Notes: a model not told the origin generated them from the sequence alone. 64,000 nucleotides of DNA from Dokdonella_A sp963775445 (GCA_963775445.1 CAVZIT010000006.1:186001-250000); one strand, 5' to 3'; shown: positions 27,086 to 36,454, counted from the first letter of the stretch. Numbers and translations: made by a program.

Positions 27086-28449
27086 GCCGCCTGGTGGTGG
27101 TATCCAATCGCGTGGCGTTGCCGAAACAGGCGCGGGCCGGAGGTCTTGCCTCGGCGCTGCGCGCGGCGCTGGCCGAGCACGGCGGTTTGTGGTTCGGCTG
27201 GAGCGGGCGGATCGCGGCAAAGCCGTCGAACAAGCCCCAGATCGAGACGGACGGACCGATCAGCTACGCGCTGTTCGATCTGACGCGCGCGGAATACGAA
27301 AGCTACTATCTCGGATTTGCCAACCGGACCTTGTGGCCGCTGCTGCACTTCCGTTCCGATCTGGTCGATTACAGCCGCCGACATCTGGACGGCTATCTGC
27401 GTGTCAACCGGCTGTTCGCGGAGCGTCTCGCACGGTTGCTGCGCCCGGACGATCGTATCTGGGTTCACGATTACCACCTGATTCCACTGGCGCGCGAGCT
27501 GCGTGCGCTCGGCGTCGAAGCGCGCATCGGCTTTTTCCTGCACGTACCGTTGCCCCCGCCGGAACTGCTGCTGACCCTGCCGGGCCACGAGGCGCTGCTT
27601 GAAGCGCTGACCGACTACGATCTGGTCGGTTTCCAGATCGCGTCGGACCTGCGCGCGTTTCGCGGCTATCTCGAACACGAGGCTGGCGCGACACCGCTCG
27701 ATGCCGAGCGCATCAGAACCCGCGAAGGACGCATCATGCGCGCCGGCGCGTTTCCGATAAGCATCGACACGGCATTGATCGCGCGCGAGGCGCAGGCGGC
27801 GACGAGCCACAATGCGACGCGCAGGCTGATCACGAGTCTCCAGGGCCACGCGCTCGCGATCGGCGTCGATCGGCTCGATTATTCCAAGGGATTGCCCGAG
27901 CGTTTCGAGGCGTTCGGGCGCTTTCTCTCGCGCGAGACCGTCCGACGCTCGCAGGTCTCTTTCCTGCAGATCGCGCCACCCTCGCGCGAGGAAGTCAAGG
28001 AATACCGGGAACTTCGTGCCGAACTCGAAGGCGTGGCCGGCGCGATCAATGGTCGCTATTCGGAGCCGGATTGGGTACCGATCCGTTACGTCAATCGAAG
28101 CTTCAAGCAATCGACGCTGGCGGGTTTCTACAGGGTGGCGGCCATCGGATTGATCACGCCGCTGCGCGACGGCATGAACCTCGTCGCCAAGGAATTCATC
28201 GCGGCGCAGTCGGCCGACGACCCCGGTGTGCTGGTGCTTTCGCGTTTCGCCGGTGCAGCGCTCGAACTCAAACAGGCGATCCTGGTCAACCCATGGGACA
28301 TCGATGACATCGCCGAGGGTATCGAACGCGCGTTCGCGATGTCGCTGGGCGAACGCCGCGAGCGTTGGCATACCATGAACGCACACCTCGAAAAGCACGA
28401 CATCACGGAGTGGCGCAACAATTTCCTGCGGGCGTTGTCGGCGGCGTGA
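27082..28449 (+). CDS. otsA: Trehalose-6-phosphate synthase (GT20)
   Basis: 455 residues, full length for bacterial OtsA, starting at ATG 27082 (overlap with the GH15 stop). Seen: SRLVVVSNRVALP, the glucose-6-phosphate pocket WVHDYHLIPLAREL, DRLDYSKGLPER (UDP-glucose binding Arg and Lys) and TPLRDGMNLVAKEF. Known: transfers glucose from UDP-glucose to glucose-6-phosphate. Together with OtsB it completes trehalose synthesis, while the GH15 enzyme between them may tune or recycle the pool. Confidence 0.96.
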   Translation: MSRLVVVSNRVALPKQARAGGLASALRAALAEHGGLWFGWSGRIAAKPSNKPQIETDGPISYALFDLTRAEYESYYLGFANRTLWPLLHFRSDLVDYSRRHLDGYLRVNRLFAERLARLLRPDDRIWVHDYHLIPLARELRALGVEARIGFFLHVPLPPPELLLTLPGHEALLEALTDYDLVGFQIASDLRAFRGYLEHEAGATPLDAERIRTREGRIMRAGAFPISIDTALIAREAQAATSHNATRRLITSLQGHALAIGVDRLDYSKGLPERFEAFGRFLSRETVRRSQVSFLQIAPPSREEVKEYRELRAELEGVAGAINGRYSEPDWVPIRYVNRSFKQSTLAGFYRVAAIGLITPLRDGMNLVAKEFIAAQSADDPGVLVLSRFAGAALELKQAILVNPWDIDDIAEGIERAFAMSLGERRERWHTMNAHLEKHDITEWRNNFLRALSAA

Positions 28450-28492
28450 CCGCAGCACGCAATCCGCACTGCTCGCGCGGATCCGCTCCGGA

Positions 28493-29743
28493 TTACCTGC
28501 CCGCCGCGATCGCCGCGAAAAATTGCTTGACGGGTCCGATGCGATCGACCAGGCCGAGGCCGGCGCCGCGCAGCAACGAAAGGGCCGCAGACGATGAACC
28601 GAATGTCCGCTCGATCGCATCGAGGCCGCGCGCGGCCAGCGCGTTTTCGCTGCGACGTTCGCGCTCGTAGCGGCGCAGCACATGCGTCGACCCGATGTCG
28701 CTGCCGCGACTGCGTGCGCCCGACAGAACGCGACGCAGGCAGGTTGCATCGCGAAATCCCAGGTTCATGCCCTGCCCGGCGAGCGGATGCACGATGTGTG
28801 CGGCATCGCCGATCAACACGCAACGTCCCGACAGATAGCGGGCGGCGAGGCGCAAACGCAACGGGAACGCGGCGCGCGGCGACGTTGCAGTGATCGCACC
28901 GAGGCGCAAATCGAACGCGCGACCCACCTCCGCGCAGAATTCTTCGTCGTCGAGCGCAAGCACGCGCGTCGCCTCGTCCTCGGGCAAGGTCCACACGATC
29001 GAGCAACGTCCGTCGGCCAGTGGCAGGAACGCGAGCGGACCGCCCGGAAGAAAACGCTGCCACGCCGTTTCCTGGTGCGGGCGCTCGGTCGTCACGTGCG
29101 CGACGATCGCACGCTGCCGGTAATCGCGCCCGCGGAACTCGATGCCGAGCCGTTTGCGAACCGGCGATTCGGCGCCATCGGCTGCGATCAGCACTTTCGC
29201 CCGAAGGCGCGTTCCGTCCGCCAGCAGCGCAACGACGGCATCGGCATCGTGTTCGATATCCGCCACGGCGCCTGGCGCGCAAAGGCGAAGCTTGAGGGTC
29301 CGAGTGTGCTCGACAGGAACGTCGCGGTGGTCCGCGCCATTGCCTTGCGTCGATGCGTCGCCAATACCGACGAGTCGCTCCCACAGCGTCTGCTGGATCA
29401 GCCGATTCTCGACGATGAAACCGAGCGCCGACTCGCCTCGCTCGGCCGCATCGAATGCAAGTTCGCCCGGCGCGTTTGCGTCCCAAACGCGCATGCATCG
29501 ATACGGACTGGCTCGCACCTTCGAAATCGGCGCCCACGCATCGAGAGCATCGAGCAGATCGCGCGCGTCCGGCGCCACGGCGACGACGCGCAGATCGACG
29601 TCGGCCACAGGATCTTTGGGTTTGGGCGGATGCGGCTCGACCAGCGCGACGTGAAAGCCATCGCGCACCAGCGCCAACGCGGTGGCGGCCCCTACCGGAC
29701 CGGCGCCGACGACGATCGCGTCGTATTCGCCGCGACGGCTCAT
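28493..29743 (-). CDS. FAD-dependent hydroxylase, UbiI/UbiF type
   Basis: 416 residues. Seen: dinucleotide-binding VVGAGPVGAATALAL near residue 11, the DG motif LIAADGAESPVRKRLG, and the second FAD motif LIGDAAHIVHPLAGQGMNLGFRD near residue 300. Known: this UbiH/UbiF/UbiI/COQ6 family adds hydroxyl groups to the ubiquinone ring; the position specificity cannot be told. Its start overlaps the stop of the UbiH gene by 4 bases, so the two form an operon. Confidence 0.9.
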   Translation of the reverse strand: MSRRGEYDAIVVGAGPVGAATALALVRDGFHVALVEPHPPKPKDPVADVDLRVVAVAPDARDLLDALDAWAPISKVRASPYRCMRVWDANAPGELAFDAAERGESALGFIVENRLIQQTLWERLVGIGDASTQGNGADHRDVPVEHTRTLKLRLCAPGAVADIEHDADAVVALLADGTRLRAKVLIAADGAESPVRKRLGIEFRGRDYRQRAIVAHVTTERPHQETAWQRFLPGGPLAFLPLADGRCSIVWTLPEDEATRVLALDDEEFCAEVGRAFDLRLGAITATSPRAAFPLRLRLAARYLSGRCVLIGDAAHIVHPLAGQGMNLGFRDATCLRRVLSGARSRGSDIGSTHVLRRYERERRSENALAARGLDAIERTFGSSSAALSLLRGAGLGLVDRIGPVKQFFAAIAAGR

Positions 29744-31044
29744 GATCGATGCTCCGACAAGGCCAATGCCGGTGCATCGCCGCGAAAGCCCATGCCGCGC
29801 AATGCGAAACGCCGTTTGAGCGGTGCGCAGCGGTCGAGCGCGACAAAACCGAGCGAGCGCAGCGCACCCAATGGCCTGAATTCGTTGCCCATCAGCCGCA
29901 CCAGATCGTCGCTGAACGCGACGGTCGCAGTGCGATCGGCTGCGCGGTTTCGGCCATAGCGCGAAAGCAGTGCCGCCTCGCCCGGGTCGCCCTTCGACTC
30001 TGCGGCTTCGCGCAACAGTTCGCTCAGCGTCAATGCGTCGCGCAGCCCGAGATTGAATCCCTGGGCACCGATCGGATGGATCGTCTGCGCCGCATTGCCT
30101 ATCAACACCGTGCGAGGCGAGATCACGGCCTCGGCGATCGCGCGCGACAGCGGATAGGGTTTGCGTTTGCCCGGCCGGCTCAGCCGCCCCGCCCGATAAC
30201 CGAAGCGCTCGTGCACGAGTTGCAGGAACGCCGCATCATCGAGTGCGGCCACGCGGTCTGCGTCCGAGCTCGCGACGGTCAGCACCAAACCGGCTCGATT
30301 GCCGCCGAGCGGCAACAGCGCAATCGGACCGGATTCGGTGAAGCGCTCGTAAGCGCAACCTGCCAGGGCGCGTTCGCTCGTCACCGTGGTCACGAATGCG
30401 CTTTGCGCATAATCATGATGAGCGACGCCGATGCCACAGGTCTTGCGCACGAAGGAAGCGCTGCCATCGGCTCCGACCAGCAGGCGCGTTGCGAGACGTC
30501 GGCCGCCTTCGGGCGTTTGCAGCGTCACCTCGATCGATTCTCGGCGCGGCGACAAGGCAATCACCTCGGCCGGGACCTCTCGAACGAGGCCCTCGCAACG
30601 CTCGAGCCTGCGCAACAGCGCATTGCCGAGTTCGCGGGCCGGCAGGACGCCGCCAAAGGGAGGCAAGCGGAGTTCGGCCGCATCCAGACACAGTGATCCG
30701 AATTCTCCGCGACGCGTCACCACGATGCGTTCGATGGATGTGGGACGTGCCGCCGCATCGTCGAGTACGTCGAGCGCATCCAGCGCATTGATACTCGCGC
30801 GCGCCAGTGCGAGATTGCGCTCGTCGTAACTCGCTTCGTCATTGATGCGCGGCGCAGCGGCCTCGACGAGGCCGACCCGAAAACCGCAGCCGTCCAGTGC
30901 GATCGCAAGGCCTGTTCCGACCAGACCACCGCCGACAATCAATACGTCGAGATCACATGCGACGCCGGGCCGCTCGTCCGCGGCATCGGCAGCGGCACCG
31001 GTCGGATCGTCATGGTCGGCACCACGGCCGGGAAATGCGTTCAC
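29740..31044 (-). CDS. ubiH: Ubiquinone hydroxylase UbiH
   Basis: 434 residues from GTG 31044. The open frame extends to 31533, but upstream codons run antisense through the next gene and are rejected. About 33 residues precede the Rossmann start DVLIVGGGLVGTGLAIAL. Seen: LLVGADGSASFVRKTCG and the UbiH-specific LIGNAAQTIHPIGAQGFNLGLRD. Known: FAD monooxygenase of ubiquinone synthesis at the inner membrane. It is divergent from the DUF6580 gene, 146 bases away. Confidence 0.92.
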   Translation of the reverse strand: MNAFPGRGADHDDPTGAAADAADERPGVACDLDVLIVGGGLVGTGLAIALDGCGFRVGLVEAAAPRINDEASYDERNLALARASINALDALDVLDDAAARPTSIERIVVTRRGEFGSLCLDAAELRLPPFGGVLPARELGNALLRRLERCEGLVREVPAEVIALSPRRESIEVTLQTPEGGRRLATRLLVGADGSASFVRKTCGIGVAHHDYAQSAFVTTVTSERALAGCAYERFTESGPIALLPLGGNRAGLVLTVASSDADRVAALDDAAFLQLVHERFGYRAGRLSRPGKRKPYPLSRAIAEAVISPRTVLIGNAAQTIHPIGAQGFNLGLRDALTLSELLREAAESKGDPGEAALLSRYGRNRAADRTATVAFSDDLVRLMGNEFRPLGALRSLGFVALDRCAPLKRRFALRGMGFRGDAPALALSEHRS

Positions 31045-31189
31045 GGGCTGATCATACCCGCCGCAGGGCACCACGGCCGCCCGCGCAATGATCGGCGGCG
31101 CTTCGCCGCGCGTCGGGTGATCAGGCCTTGCGCTGTCCTCGTCGAGGGATTGAAGTATGCTATGCACACGTTCCACACGACGGCTCCCC

Positions 31190-31780
31190 ATGAAATTCCA
31201 GCACGCTGAATCGCCATCGCGATCGGATCCGACTGTCACCTTGACGCCGCGGTTCGCCGTGCTCGCAGGTTTGATCGCGTTCGCCGTGGGCGAGCGGCTG
31301 GTGGTGCATTTCGTGCCCGGTTTGATTCCGTACAACTTCACTCCGGTCGAAGCGATCGCGTTGTTCGGTGGTGCGTATTTCGCCGATCGCCGGCTCGCGA
31401 TCCTGGTGCCGCTCGCAGCGATGCTGTTGGCGGATCTCATCATTGGCCTGCACGCGTTGATTCCGGTGGTGTACGGTTGCATCGCCCTGACCGCAATCGT
31501 CGCCGCGCGGTTGCGTGGCCGAACCAGTGTCATGCGCGTCGCGACCTATGGCGTCGCGAGTGCGACACTCTTTTTCGCGGTCACGAATTTTGCGGTGTGG
31601 GCGACATCGGGCATGTATCCGCTGACCGGCGCCGGGCTGGTGGCCTGCTTCGTCGCCGCCATTCCGTTCTTTCCCGGAACCCTGGCCGGAACGCTGTTCT
31701 GGAGTGCGCTGCTGTTCGGTGGATTCGAACTGATGTGCCGCCAATGGCCAGCGCTGGAAGCCGCACCCAATGCCACGTGA
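31190..31780 (+). CDS. DUF6580 family membrane protein
   Basis: 196 residues from ATG 31190 (an earlier ATG at 31157 is unlikely). Seen: six or so hydrophobic segments, the motif YNFTPVEAIALFGGAYFADRR near residues 45-65, and a later TNFAVWATSGMYP. Known: this family is related to ECF-transporter substrate-binding (S-component-like) membrane proteins and often lies near cobalamin-related genes. A cobalamin adenosyltransferase is indeed the next intact gene, so a role in corrinoid handling is a reasonable but unproven idea. Confidence 0.75.
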   Translation: MKFQHAESPSRSDPTVTLTPRFAVLAGLIAFAVGERLVVHFVPGLIPYNFTPVEAIALFGGAYFADRRLAILVPLAAMLLADLIIGLHALIPVVYGCIALTAIVAARLRGRTSVMRVATYGVASATLFFAVTNFAVWATSGMYPLTGAGLVACFVAAIPFFPGTLAGTLFWSALLFGGFELMCRQWPALEAAPNAT

Positions 31781-32242
31781 CCACCGAGCGAGCTTACAGG
31801 CCCACTGTCGTCGCAGCGACGACGACTTGCGACGGCGGAATTCGTCATCCCATAGTGGAGTGCTGCAAGAATATCGATTCTTGTGACATACGGCGGGCCC
31901 CCTTCCGGCTGCCGCCACCTTCCCCCGCCACGCGGGGGAACGGAAATGAATATGGACGCCGCCTGCGGGCGAGGGGCGATGCATGTGGACCCGCTGGCGG
32001 GGAAGGTGCCCAAGCGAGATGTCGTGACAACTTCCCTTCCCCTGCGCAGCGGGGGAAGGTGCCCGAAGGGCGGATGGGGGCGAGCATTACAGGCGCTTGA
32101 GGCGGATGGGGTATTCGTCATTGCTGCACCAAAGCAAGTGACAAACAGAATGATCCCTGCACCAGCTATTCTTCAGCGGATGGTCGATCCCGCGCCCATG
32201 AAGTCGCCAGTATCACAAGACTGTTCATGAAACGTCACCGTC
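31781..32242. repeat. 462-base intergenic region with GC-rich palindromes
   Basis: No gene seen. TTCCCCCGC and GCGGGGGAA (31920-31928 and 31932-31940) form a perfect 9-bp stem with a 3-base loop. Related inverted sequence (GGCGGGGAAGGTGCCC and CAGCGGGGGAAGGTGCCC) recurs to about 32065. This looks like a cluster of dispersed intergenic repeats. The hairpin lacks a T-run and is not a typical terminator. Confidence 0.6.
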
Positions 32243-32610
32243 GTGGGTAATCGTCTTTCCAAAATCTACACGCGTACCGGCGACGACGGCCAACGTTACC
32301 TATCCTCGGCATTCGCGCTTCCTGCGCTCCTGCCGATCGCCCGGCAAAAAACGTCGTTTTTGCCGGTCGCCGTCACCCGCGCCAGCGCGGGTGCGTGCGT
32401 ACATCCCTGTACCCGGTCGTGCCGTCGTGGGTAATCGTCTTTCCAAAATCTACACGCGTACCGGCGACGACGGCCAACGTTACCTATCCTCGGCATTCGC
32501 GCTTCCTGCGCTCCTGCCGATCGCCCGGCAAAAAACGTCGTTTTTGCCGGGCGCCGTCACCCGCGCCAGCGCGGGTGCCTGCATACATCCCTGTATCCGG
32601 TCGTGCCGTC
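32243..32610 (+). repeat. Two tandem 184-bp units duplicating the 5' end of the downstream gene
   Basis: GTGGGTAATCGTCTTTCC occurs at 32243, 32427 and 32611, exactly 184 bases apart. In each of the first two units the opening 16 codons of the cobalamin adenosyltransferase (to GDDG) are followed by about 130 bases of intergenic type: AAAAAACGTCGTTTTT and GCGCCAGCGCGGGTGC palindromes, then a short stop-terminated frame. The units differ at only a few positions. The third occurrence is the true gene. The original upstream sequence now lies 368 bases before it. Confidence 0.9.
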
Positions 32611-33171
32611 GTGGGTAATCGTCTTTCCAAAATCTACACGCGTACCGGCGACGACGGCACGACGGGCCTCGGCGATGGGTCGCGGGTGCCGAAGGATTCG
32701 GCGCGCGTGGCGGCTTACGGCACGGTCGACGAGCTCAACAGCGCCATCGGTGTGGTGCTCGCCTGCGACTTGTCCGCGCCGATCACCGAGGCCCTGGTGC
32801 AGATCCAGCACGACCTTTTCGATCTCGGCGGGGAGTTGTGCATCCCGGGCATGGCCTTGATCGACGATGCCGACATCCTGCGGCTCGAACAGACGCTCGA
32901 TCGCTTCAACGAAGGATTGCCCTCGCTCAAGGAGTTCATCCTGCCGGGCGGCGGCATGGCGGCTGCCCAGTGCCACGTCGCGCGAACAGTCTGTCGACGC
33001 GCCGAGCGCGCCGTGGTCACGCTGTCGCGCAAGGCGGCCGTGCGGGCGCAGGCGACGCACTACCTCAATCGACTGTCCGATTTGTTGTTCGTCGTCGCCC
33101 GCGTGCTGGCGCGCGAGGCCGGCCACGGCGAGGTCCTGTGGCAGCACGAACGTCGACCGCGCTCATCGTGA
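32611..33171 (+). CDS. Cob(I)alamin adenosyltransferase, PduO type
   Basis: 186 residues from GTG 32611. Seen: N-terminal LSKIYTRTGDDGTTGLGDGSRVPKDS (ATP-binding loop), YGTVDELNSAIGV, LPGGG and CRRAERAVV, and YLNRLSDLLFVVAR, all standard for PduO-type ATRs. Known: makes adenosylcobalamin from cob(I)alamin and ATP. No clear Shine-Dalgarno lies before this copy of the start; the duplications upstream may have separated it from its own leader (see 32243-32610). Confidence 0.93.
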   Translation: MGNRLSKIYTRTGDDGTTGLGDGSRVPKDSARVAAYGTVDELNSAIGVVLACDLSAPITEALVQIQHDLFDLGGELCIPGMALIDDADILRLEQTLDRFNEGLPSLKEFILPGGGMAAAQCHVARTVCRRAERAVVTLSRKAAVRAQATHYLNRLSDLLFVVARVLAREAGHGEVLWQHERRPRSS

Positions 33172-33197
33172 AGCAATAAGCGGCCAAACGACGCGGA

Positions 33198-34091
33198 TCA
33201 GCGCGTTTGCGACGGCTGGTCGCTTTCGAAAACAACCTCAGGTTCGCACGTCACCGGAAAATTTACCGAACGCGCGATGAAGCAGAGCGCGTGCGCCTTT
33301 TCGTGCAGCGCGAGCGCGACGGCGCGATCGGAGTTCGCGCGCAAGACGACGCGCGGATGCAGCACCACGCCAATGAATTGCCCGCCGCCATCGGGCTGCT
33401 CGGCCATCAGGCCCTCGGCCCGATCGGTGTATTCGATGACGACGACGCCTGCGACCGCGCACAAGTGCAGATAGGCGAGTTGGTGACAGCTCGAAAGGGC
33501 GGCAACGAGAAGCTCCTCGGGGTTCCAGCGTAAACGATCTCCGCGAAAATGCGGGTCGGAAGATCCGGCGATCACGGGCTTGCCGTCTGCTGCGATTTCG
33601 TGGTCGCGTGCGTAATCTCGGTAGCCGGTCGTACCGCAGCCGCGTTGGCCGGTCCAGTTCACCTCCACGCAATAGCGATGTTCGCGCGCGGGCCTGACCG
33701 ATCGCGATTGTGCCGACCAGCGCTGCGACACGCCTTGCGCCTCGACCAGTTTGTCGACGCCAAGAATCAAGCGCCCCTCGTGGTCGCTGTAGACGACCTC
33801 GACGTTGACTCCACCCTCGGCCATCGCGCGTCCGATCGCCCCGAGCTGACCCGGGCGATCCTGGTCCAGCCGCTGTGCGACCACGTCGCGTTCACCGAGC
33901 ACTTCGATTCCGGCTGCCTCAAGCGCGCGTCGCGCGGCGCTGCCGTCATCGAACAGAAAATGCACGATCGCTTCGCCGTTGACGACGAAACCACCGCCAC
34001 CCTCCACGCTGACGCCGGCGGCGCCGAGCGCCTCGCCCATGGCGGCCAACGCACCGGGTTCATTACGCAGACGTATGGCCAAATCCTTCAC
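33198..34091 (-). CDS. ACT-domain and OsmC-domain fusion protein
   Basis: 297 residues from GTG 34091, chosen because GGAGG lies 6 bases upstream. Residues 1-125 carry two ACT-like units (MKDLAIRLRNEPGALAAMGEAL; QDRPGQLGAIGRAMAEGGVNVEVVYSDH). Residues 138-297 are an OsmC/Ohr-like domain (HRYCVEVNWTG, GSSDPHFRGD, WNPEELLVAALSSCHQLAYLHLC). Known: the two usually occur as separate proteins: ACT proteins sense small ligands and OsmC-like proteins reduce organic peroxides. No stop codon or frame change separates them. The fusion could be natural or the result of a small deletion. Confidence 0.85.
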   Translation of the reverse strand: MKDLAIRLRNEPGALAAMGEALGAAGVSVEGGGGFVVNGEAIVHFLFDDGSAARRALEAAGIEVLGERDVVAQRLDQDRPGQLGAIGRAMAEGGVNVEVVYSDHEGRLILGVDKLVEAQGVSQRWSAQSRSVRPAREHRYCVEVNWTGQRGCGTTGYRDYARDHEIAADGKPVIAGSSDPHFRGDRLRWNPEELLVAALSSCHQLAYLHLCAVAGVVVIEYTDRAEGLMAEQPDGGGQFIGVVLHPRVVLRANSDRAVALALHEKAHALCFIARSVNFPVTCEPEVVFESDQPSQTR

Positions 34092-34277
34092 ACCGCACCT
34101 CCGCCTTCGCACATCGGTAGGGCAAGGTTAGCGCCTCATGCGTGTGCGTGGTGGTGCCACCCCACGCGCATCGCGAAGGGGCCATTGCATGATGATCGAG
34201 CTAGGCCGTTCAAGGCCGGTGGCGTCGCGTTATGATCGATTGCATCCGGATATTGATCGAACGTTGGGAGGACCACC

Positions 34278-35171
34278 ATGCTCGAACGCGTCATCGATGC
34301 GAAGCGCCATGATCTCGGCGGATTCGAGGTCGGACGCGTACTGCCGAATGGCGCGCGGCGCATGGTCGGGCCGTTCGTCTTCTTCGATCACATGGGTCCT
34401 GCCGACATGCGTGCTCCGATTCCGCGCACGACCGACGTCAGGCCTCATCCGCATATCGGGTTGTCGACGGTCACCTATCTGTTCGCGGGCGAATTGACGC
34501 ATCGCGACAGCCTCGGAGTCGAGCAGGTGATCGAGCCCGGCGCACTCAACTGGATGACTGCCGGTTCCGGCATCACGCACTCCGAACGTTTCGATGGCAT
34601 GCGCGAGCATGGCGGCAGGATGGACGGAATCCAGGCATGGGTCGCGCTGCCGGAGGAGTCGGAGGATACGCGCGCCACGTTTGATCATTACGGCGCGTCG
34701 CTCCTGCCGGCTTTCACGAGTCCCGGCGTGCGCGGGCGGCTGATCGCGGGCCAGGCGTTCGGATTGCAAAGTCCGGCCAAGACACATTCCCCGCTGTTTT
34801 ACGCGCACGTCGAGGCCGATGCCGATGCGCGCGTCGCGGTGCCGGAGGACCATGCCGAACGCGCCGTCTACGTTGCAGCCGGCGAAGTCGAACTGGCCGG
34901 CCAGCGCTATCGCGCAGGTCAGATGCTCGTGTTCGATGCGGGTGGCGCGCCGACGCTGCGTGCGATCCAAGCGTCGCGCCTCATGTTGCTCGGTGGCGAA
35001 CCGCTCGGGCCCCGTCACGTCTGGTGGAACTTCGTTTCCTCATCGCGCGAACGCATAGAGCAGGCCAAGGCCGATTGGCTGGCCGGCCGTTTCGCACTGC
35101 CACCGCTGGACAACGCGGAGTTCATTCCGCTGCCCGATACGCCGGCGCCGAAACCCGATCCGATGTCGTGA
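34278..35171 (+). CDS. Pirin family protein
   Basis: 297 residues, start supported by GGGAGG 8 bases upstream. Seen: the bicupin core, with metal-binding FFDHMGPAD, the HPHIGLSTVTYLF histidines, and the glutamate/histidine region GSGITHSER. Known: pirins are Fe-binding cupins; some are quercetinases, others redox-sensitive regulators. The role here is unknown. Divergent from the ACT-OsmC gene. Confidence 0.93.
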   Translation: MLERVIDAKRHDLGGFEVGRVLPNGARRMVGPFVFFDHMGPADMRAPIPRTTDVRPHPHIGLSTVTYLFAGELTHRDSLGVEQVIEPGALNWMTAGSGITHSERFDGMREHGGRMDGIQAWVALPEESEDTRATFDHYGASLLPAFTSPGVRGRLIAGQAFGLQSPAKTHSPLFYAHVEADADARVAVPEDHAERAVYVAAGEVELAGQRYRAGQMLVFDAGGAPTLRAIQASRLMLLGGEPLGPRHVWWNFVSSSRERIEQAKADWLAGRFALPPLDNAEFIPLPDTPAPKPDPMS

Positions 35172-35337
35172 ACCGGTGGGACCGCTCGCTGCCGGGTGGC
35201 CGGCACGCTGCTGGCTCTTCCCCACACCTTGTCGATTTCACCGCTTCCGGATCGTCGTCTGGACAAGGCGTGAAAAAAGGGACCCGGCCTGCCGGGGTAC
35301 CACCGCCTGGAATCAGACCTATCGAGGAGCAACGACG

Positions 35338-35966
35338 ATGCGAATCTTTCCCTTGCTGCGCTGGCGCTGGCGCTGAGCGGCACCGTCATGGCCGCGCCGG
35401 TTACGTACACGATCGATTCCAACCACACCTATCCGAGCTTCGATGCGGACCACATGGGCCTTTCGGTGTGGCGCGGCAAGTTCAATCACACCACCGGCAG
35501 CGTCACGCTCGATCGCGCGGGGCAAACGGGTGAAGTCAACATTACCGTCGATGCCGCGAGCATCGACTTCGGCAATGATGCGCTCAACGACGTCGTCGTC
35601 AAGGCGAAAGCGCCCATGTGCAAGGACAGCTGCGGGTTATTCGACACGGCCAAATACCCCACGGCGACCTATCACGGGAAACTCATTGATTTCGTCAACC
35701 ACGCGCCGACACGGGTTGCCGGAAAACTCACGTTGCACGGTGTGACCCGGCCGCTCGATCTTGCGATCGATTCGTTCAAGTGCGTGCCGGACTTCATGCT
35801 GAAGCCGCGCCAGCGCTGCGGCGCGGATGCGCAGGCGACATTCGATCGCGATGCATACGGCCTCGACGCTGGGAAGACCTTCGGCATCAAGATGGGCGTG
35901 ACCGTGCACATCCAGGTCGAGGCGGTCGAGGATGCGGCGCCGGCCGCCGCGTCGAAATCGCGCTGA
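35338..35966 (+). CDS. YceI-family periplasmic lipocalin-like protein (frameshift in signal peptide as read)
   Basis: GAGGAG lies 8 bases before ATG 35338, but that frame stops after 12 codons. Shifting frame near the TTTCCC run (35349-35354, one base missing) gives a proper signal peptide, SLAALALALSGTVMA, and then the mature YceI domain: YTIDSNHTYPSFDADHMGLSVWRGKF, CGLFDTAKYPTATYHG, LTLHGVTRPLDLAI and FGIKMGVTVHIQVEA. Known: YceI proteins bind isoprenoid-type lipids in a periplasmic barrel. The corrected length is about 209 residues. ATG 35391 would give a form without signal peptide. Confidence 0.88.
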
Positions 35967-36054
35967 GTCGACCAGCGACCGCGATGAACGATGAGGTTGT
36001 GCGCAGGGCAGCGTTGGACCTGCTGTTCACACAAACAGAGCAAGAGGTGATGCC

Positions 36055-36425
36055 ATGAACCATGTCGATGGTTTTGTCGTCCCGGTGCCGAAGAAGAACC
36101 TTGCGGCGTACCGGCGCCTGTCGCGGCGCGCCGGCAAGATCTGGCGCGAACACGGCGCGCTCGCGTTTCGCGAATGTGTCGGCGACGATGTGAAGCCCGG
36201 CAAGCTCACCTCGTTTCCGCAGGCGGTCAAGCTCAAACCCTACGAAGTCGTGGTGTTTTCATGGATCGTGTTCAAGTCGCGCAAGGACCGCGACCGTATC
36301 AACAGGAAGGTCATGGACGACGCACGGCTTGCCGACATGATGGATCCGACATGATGGATCCATGCCTGCCTTTCGACGGCAAGAGCATGATCTGGGGCGG
36401 CTTCAAGGTGATGGTCGATTTGTGA
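36055..36425 (+). CDS. DUF1428 family protein, frame broken by a 14-bp duplication
   Basis: Starts MNHVDGFVVPVPKKNLAAYRRL and continues with WREHGALAFRECVGDDV and VVFSWIVFKSRKDRDRIN. At 36334-36361 the 14 bases GACATGATGGATCC occur twice in a row, shifting the frame to an early stop. Removing one copy restores MMDPCLPFDGKSMIWGGFKVMVDL, the normal family ending, for 118 residues. Known: DUF1428 is a dimeric alpha/beta-barrel family of unknown function, often next to YCII/DGPF-type genes as here. This lesion is unlikely to be a sequencing artefact. Confidence 0.88.
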
Positions 36426-36454
36426 GGGGGCCAACGCGCTGCGAACTGCAGTCG

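Noticed and set aside
31045..31533. N-terminal extension of the ubiH frame
   Set aside because: It runs antisense through the DUF6580 gene and is unlike any UbiH N-terminus; GTG 31044 fits the family.
21274..32610. Possible CRISPR arrays from the 31-bp and 184-bp repeats
   Set aside because: The 31-bp units are contiguous with no unique spacers, the 184-bp units are a gene-end duplication, and no cas genes are present.
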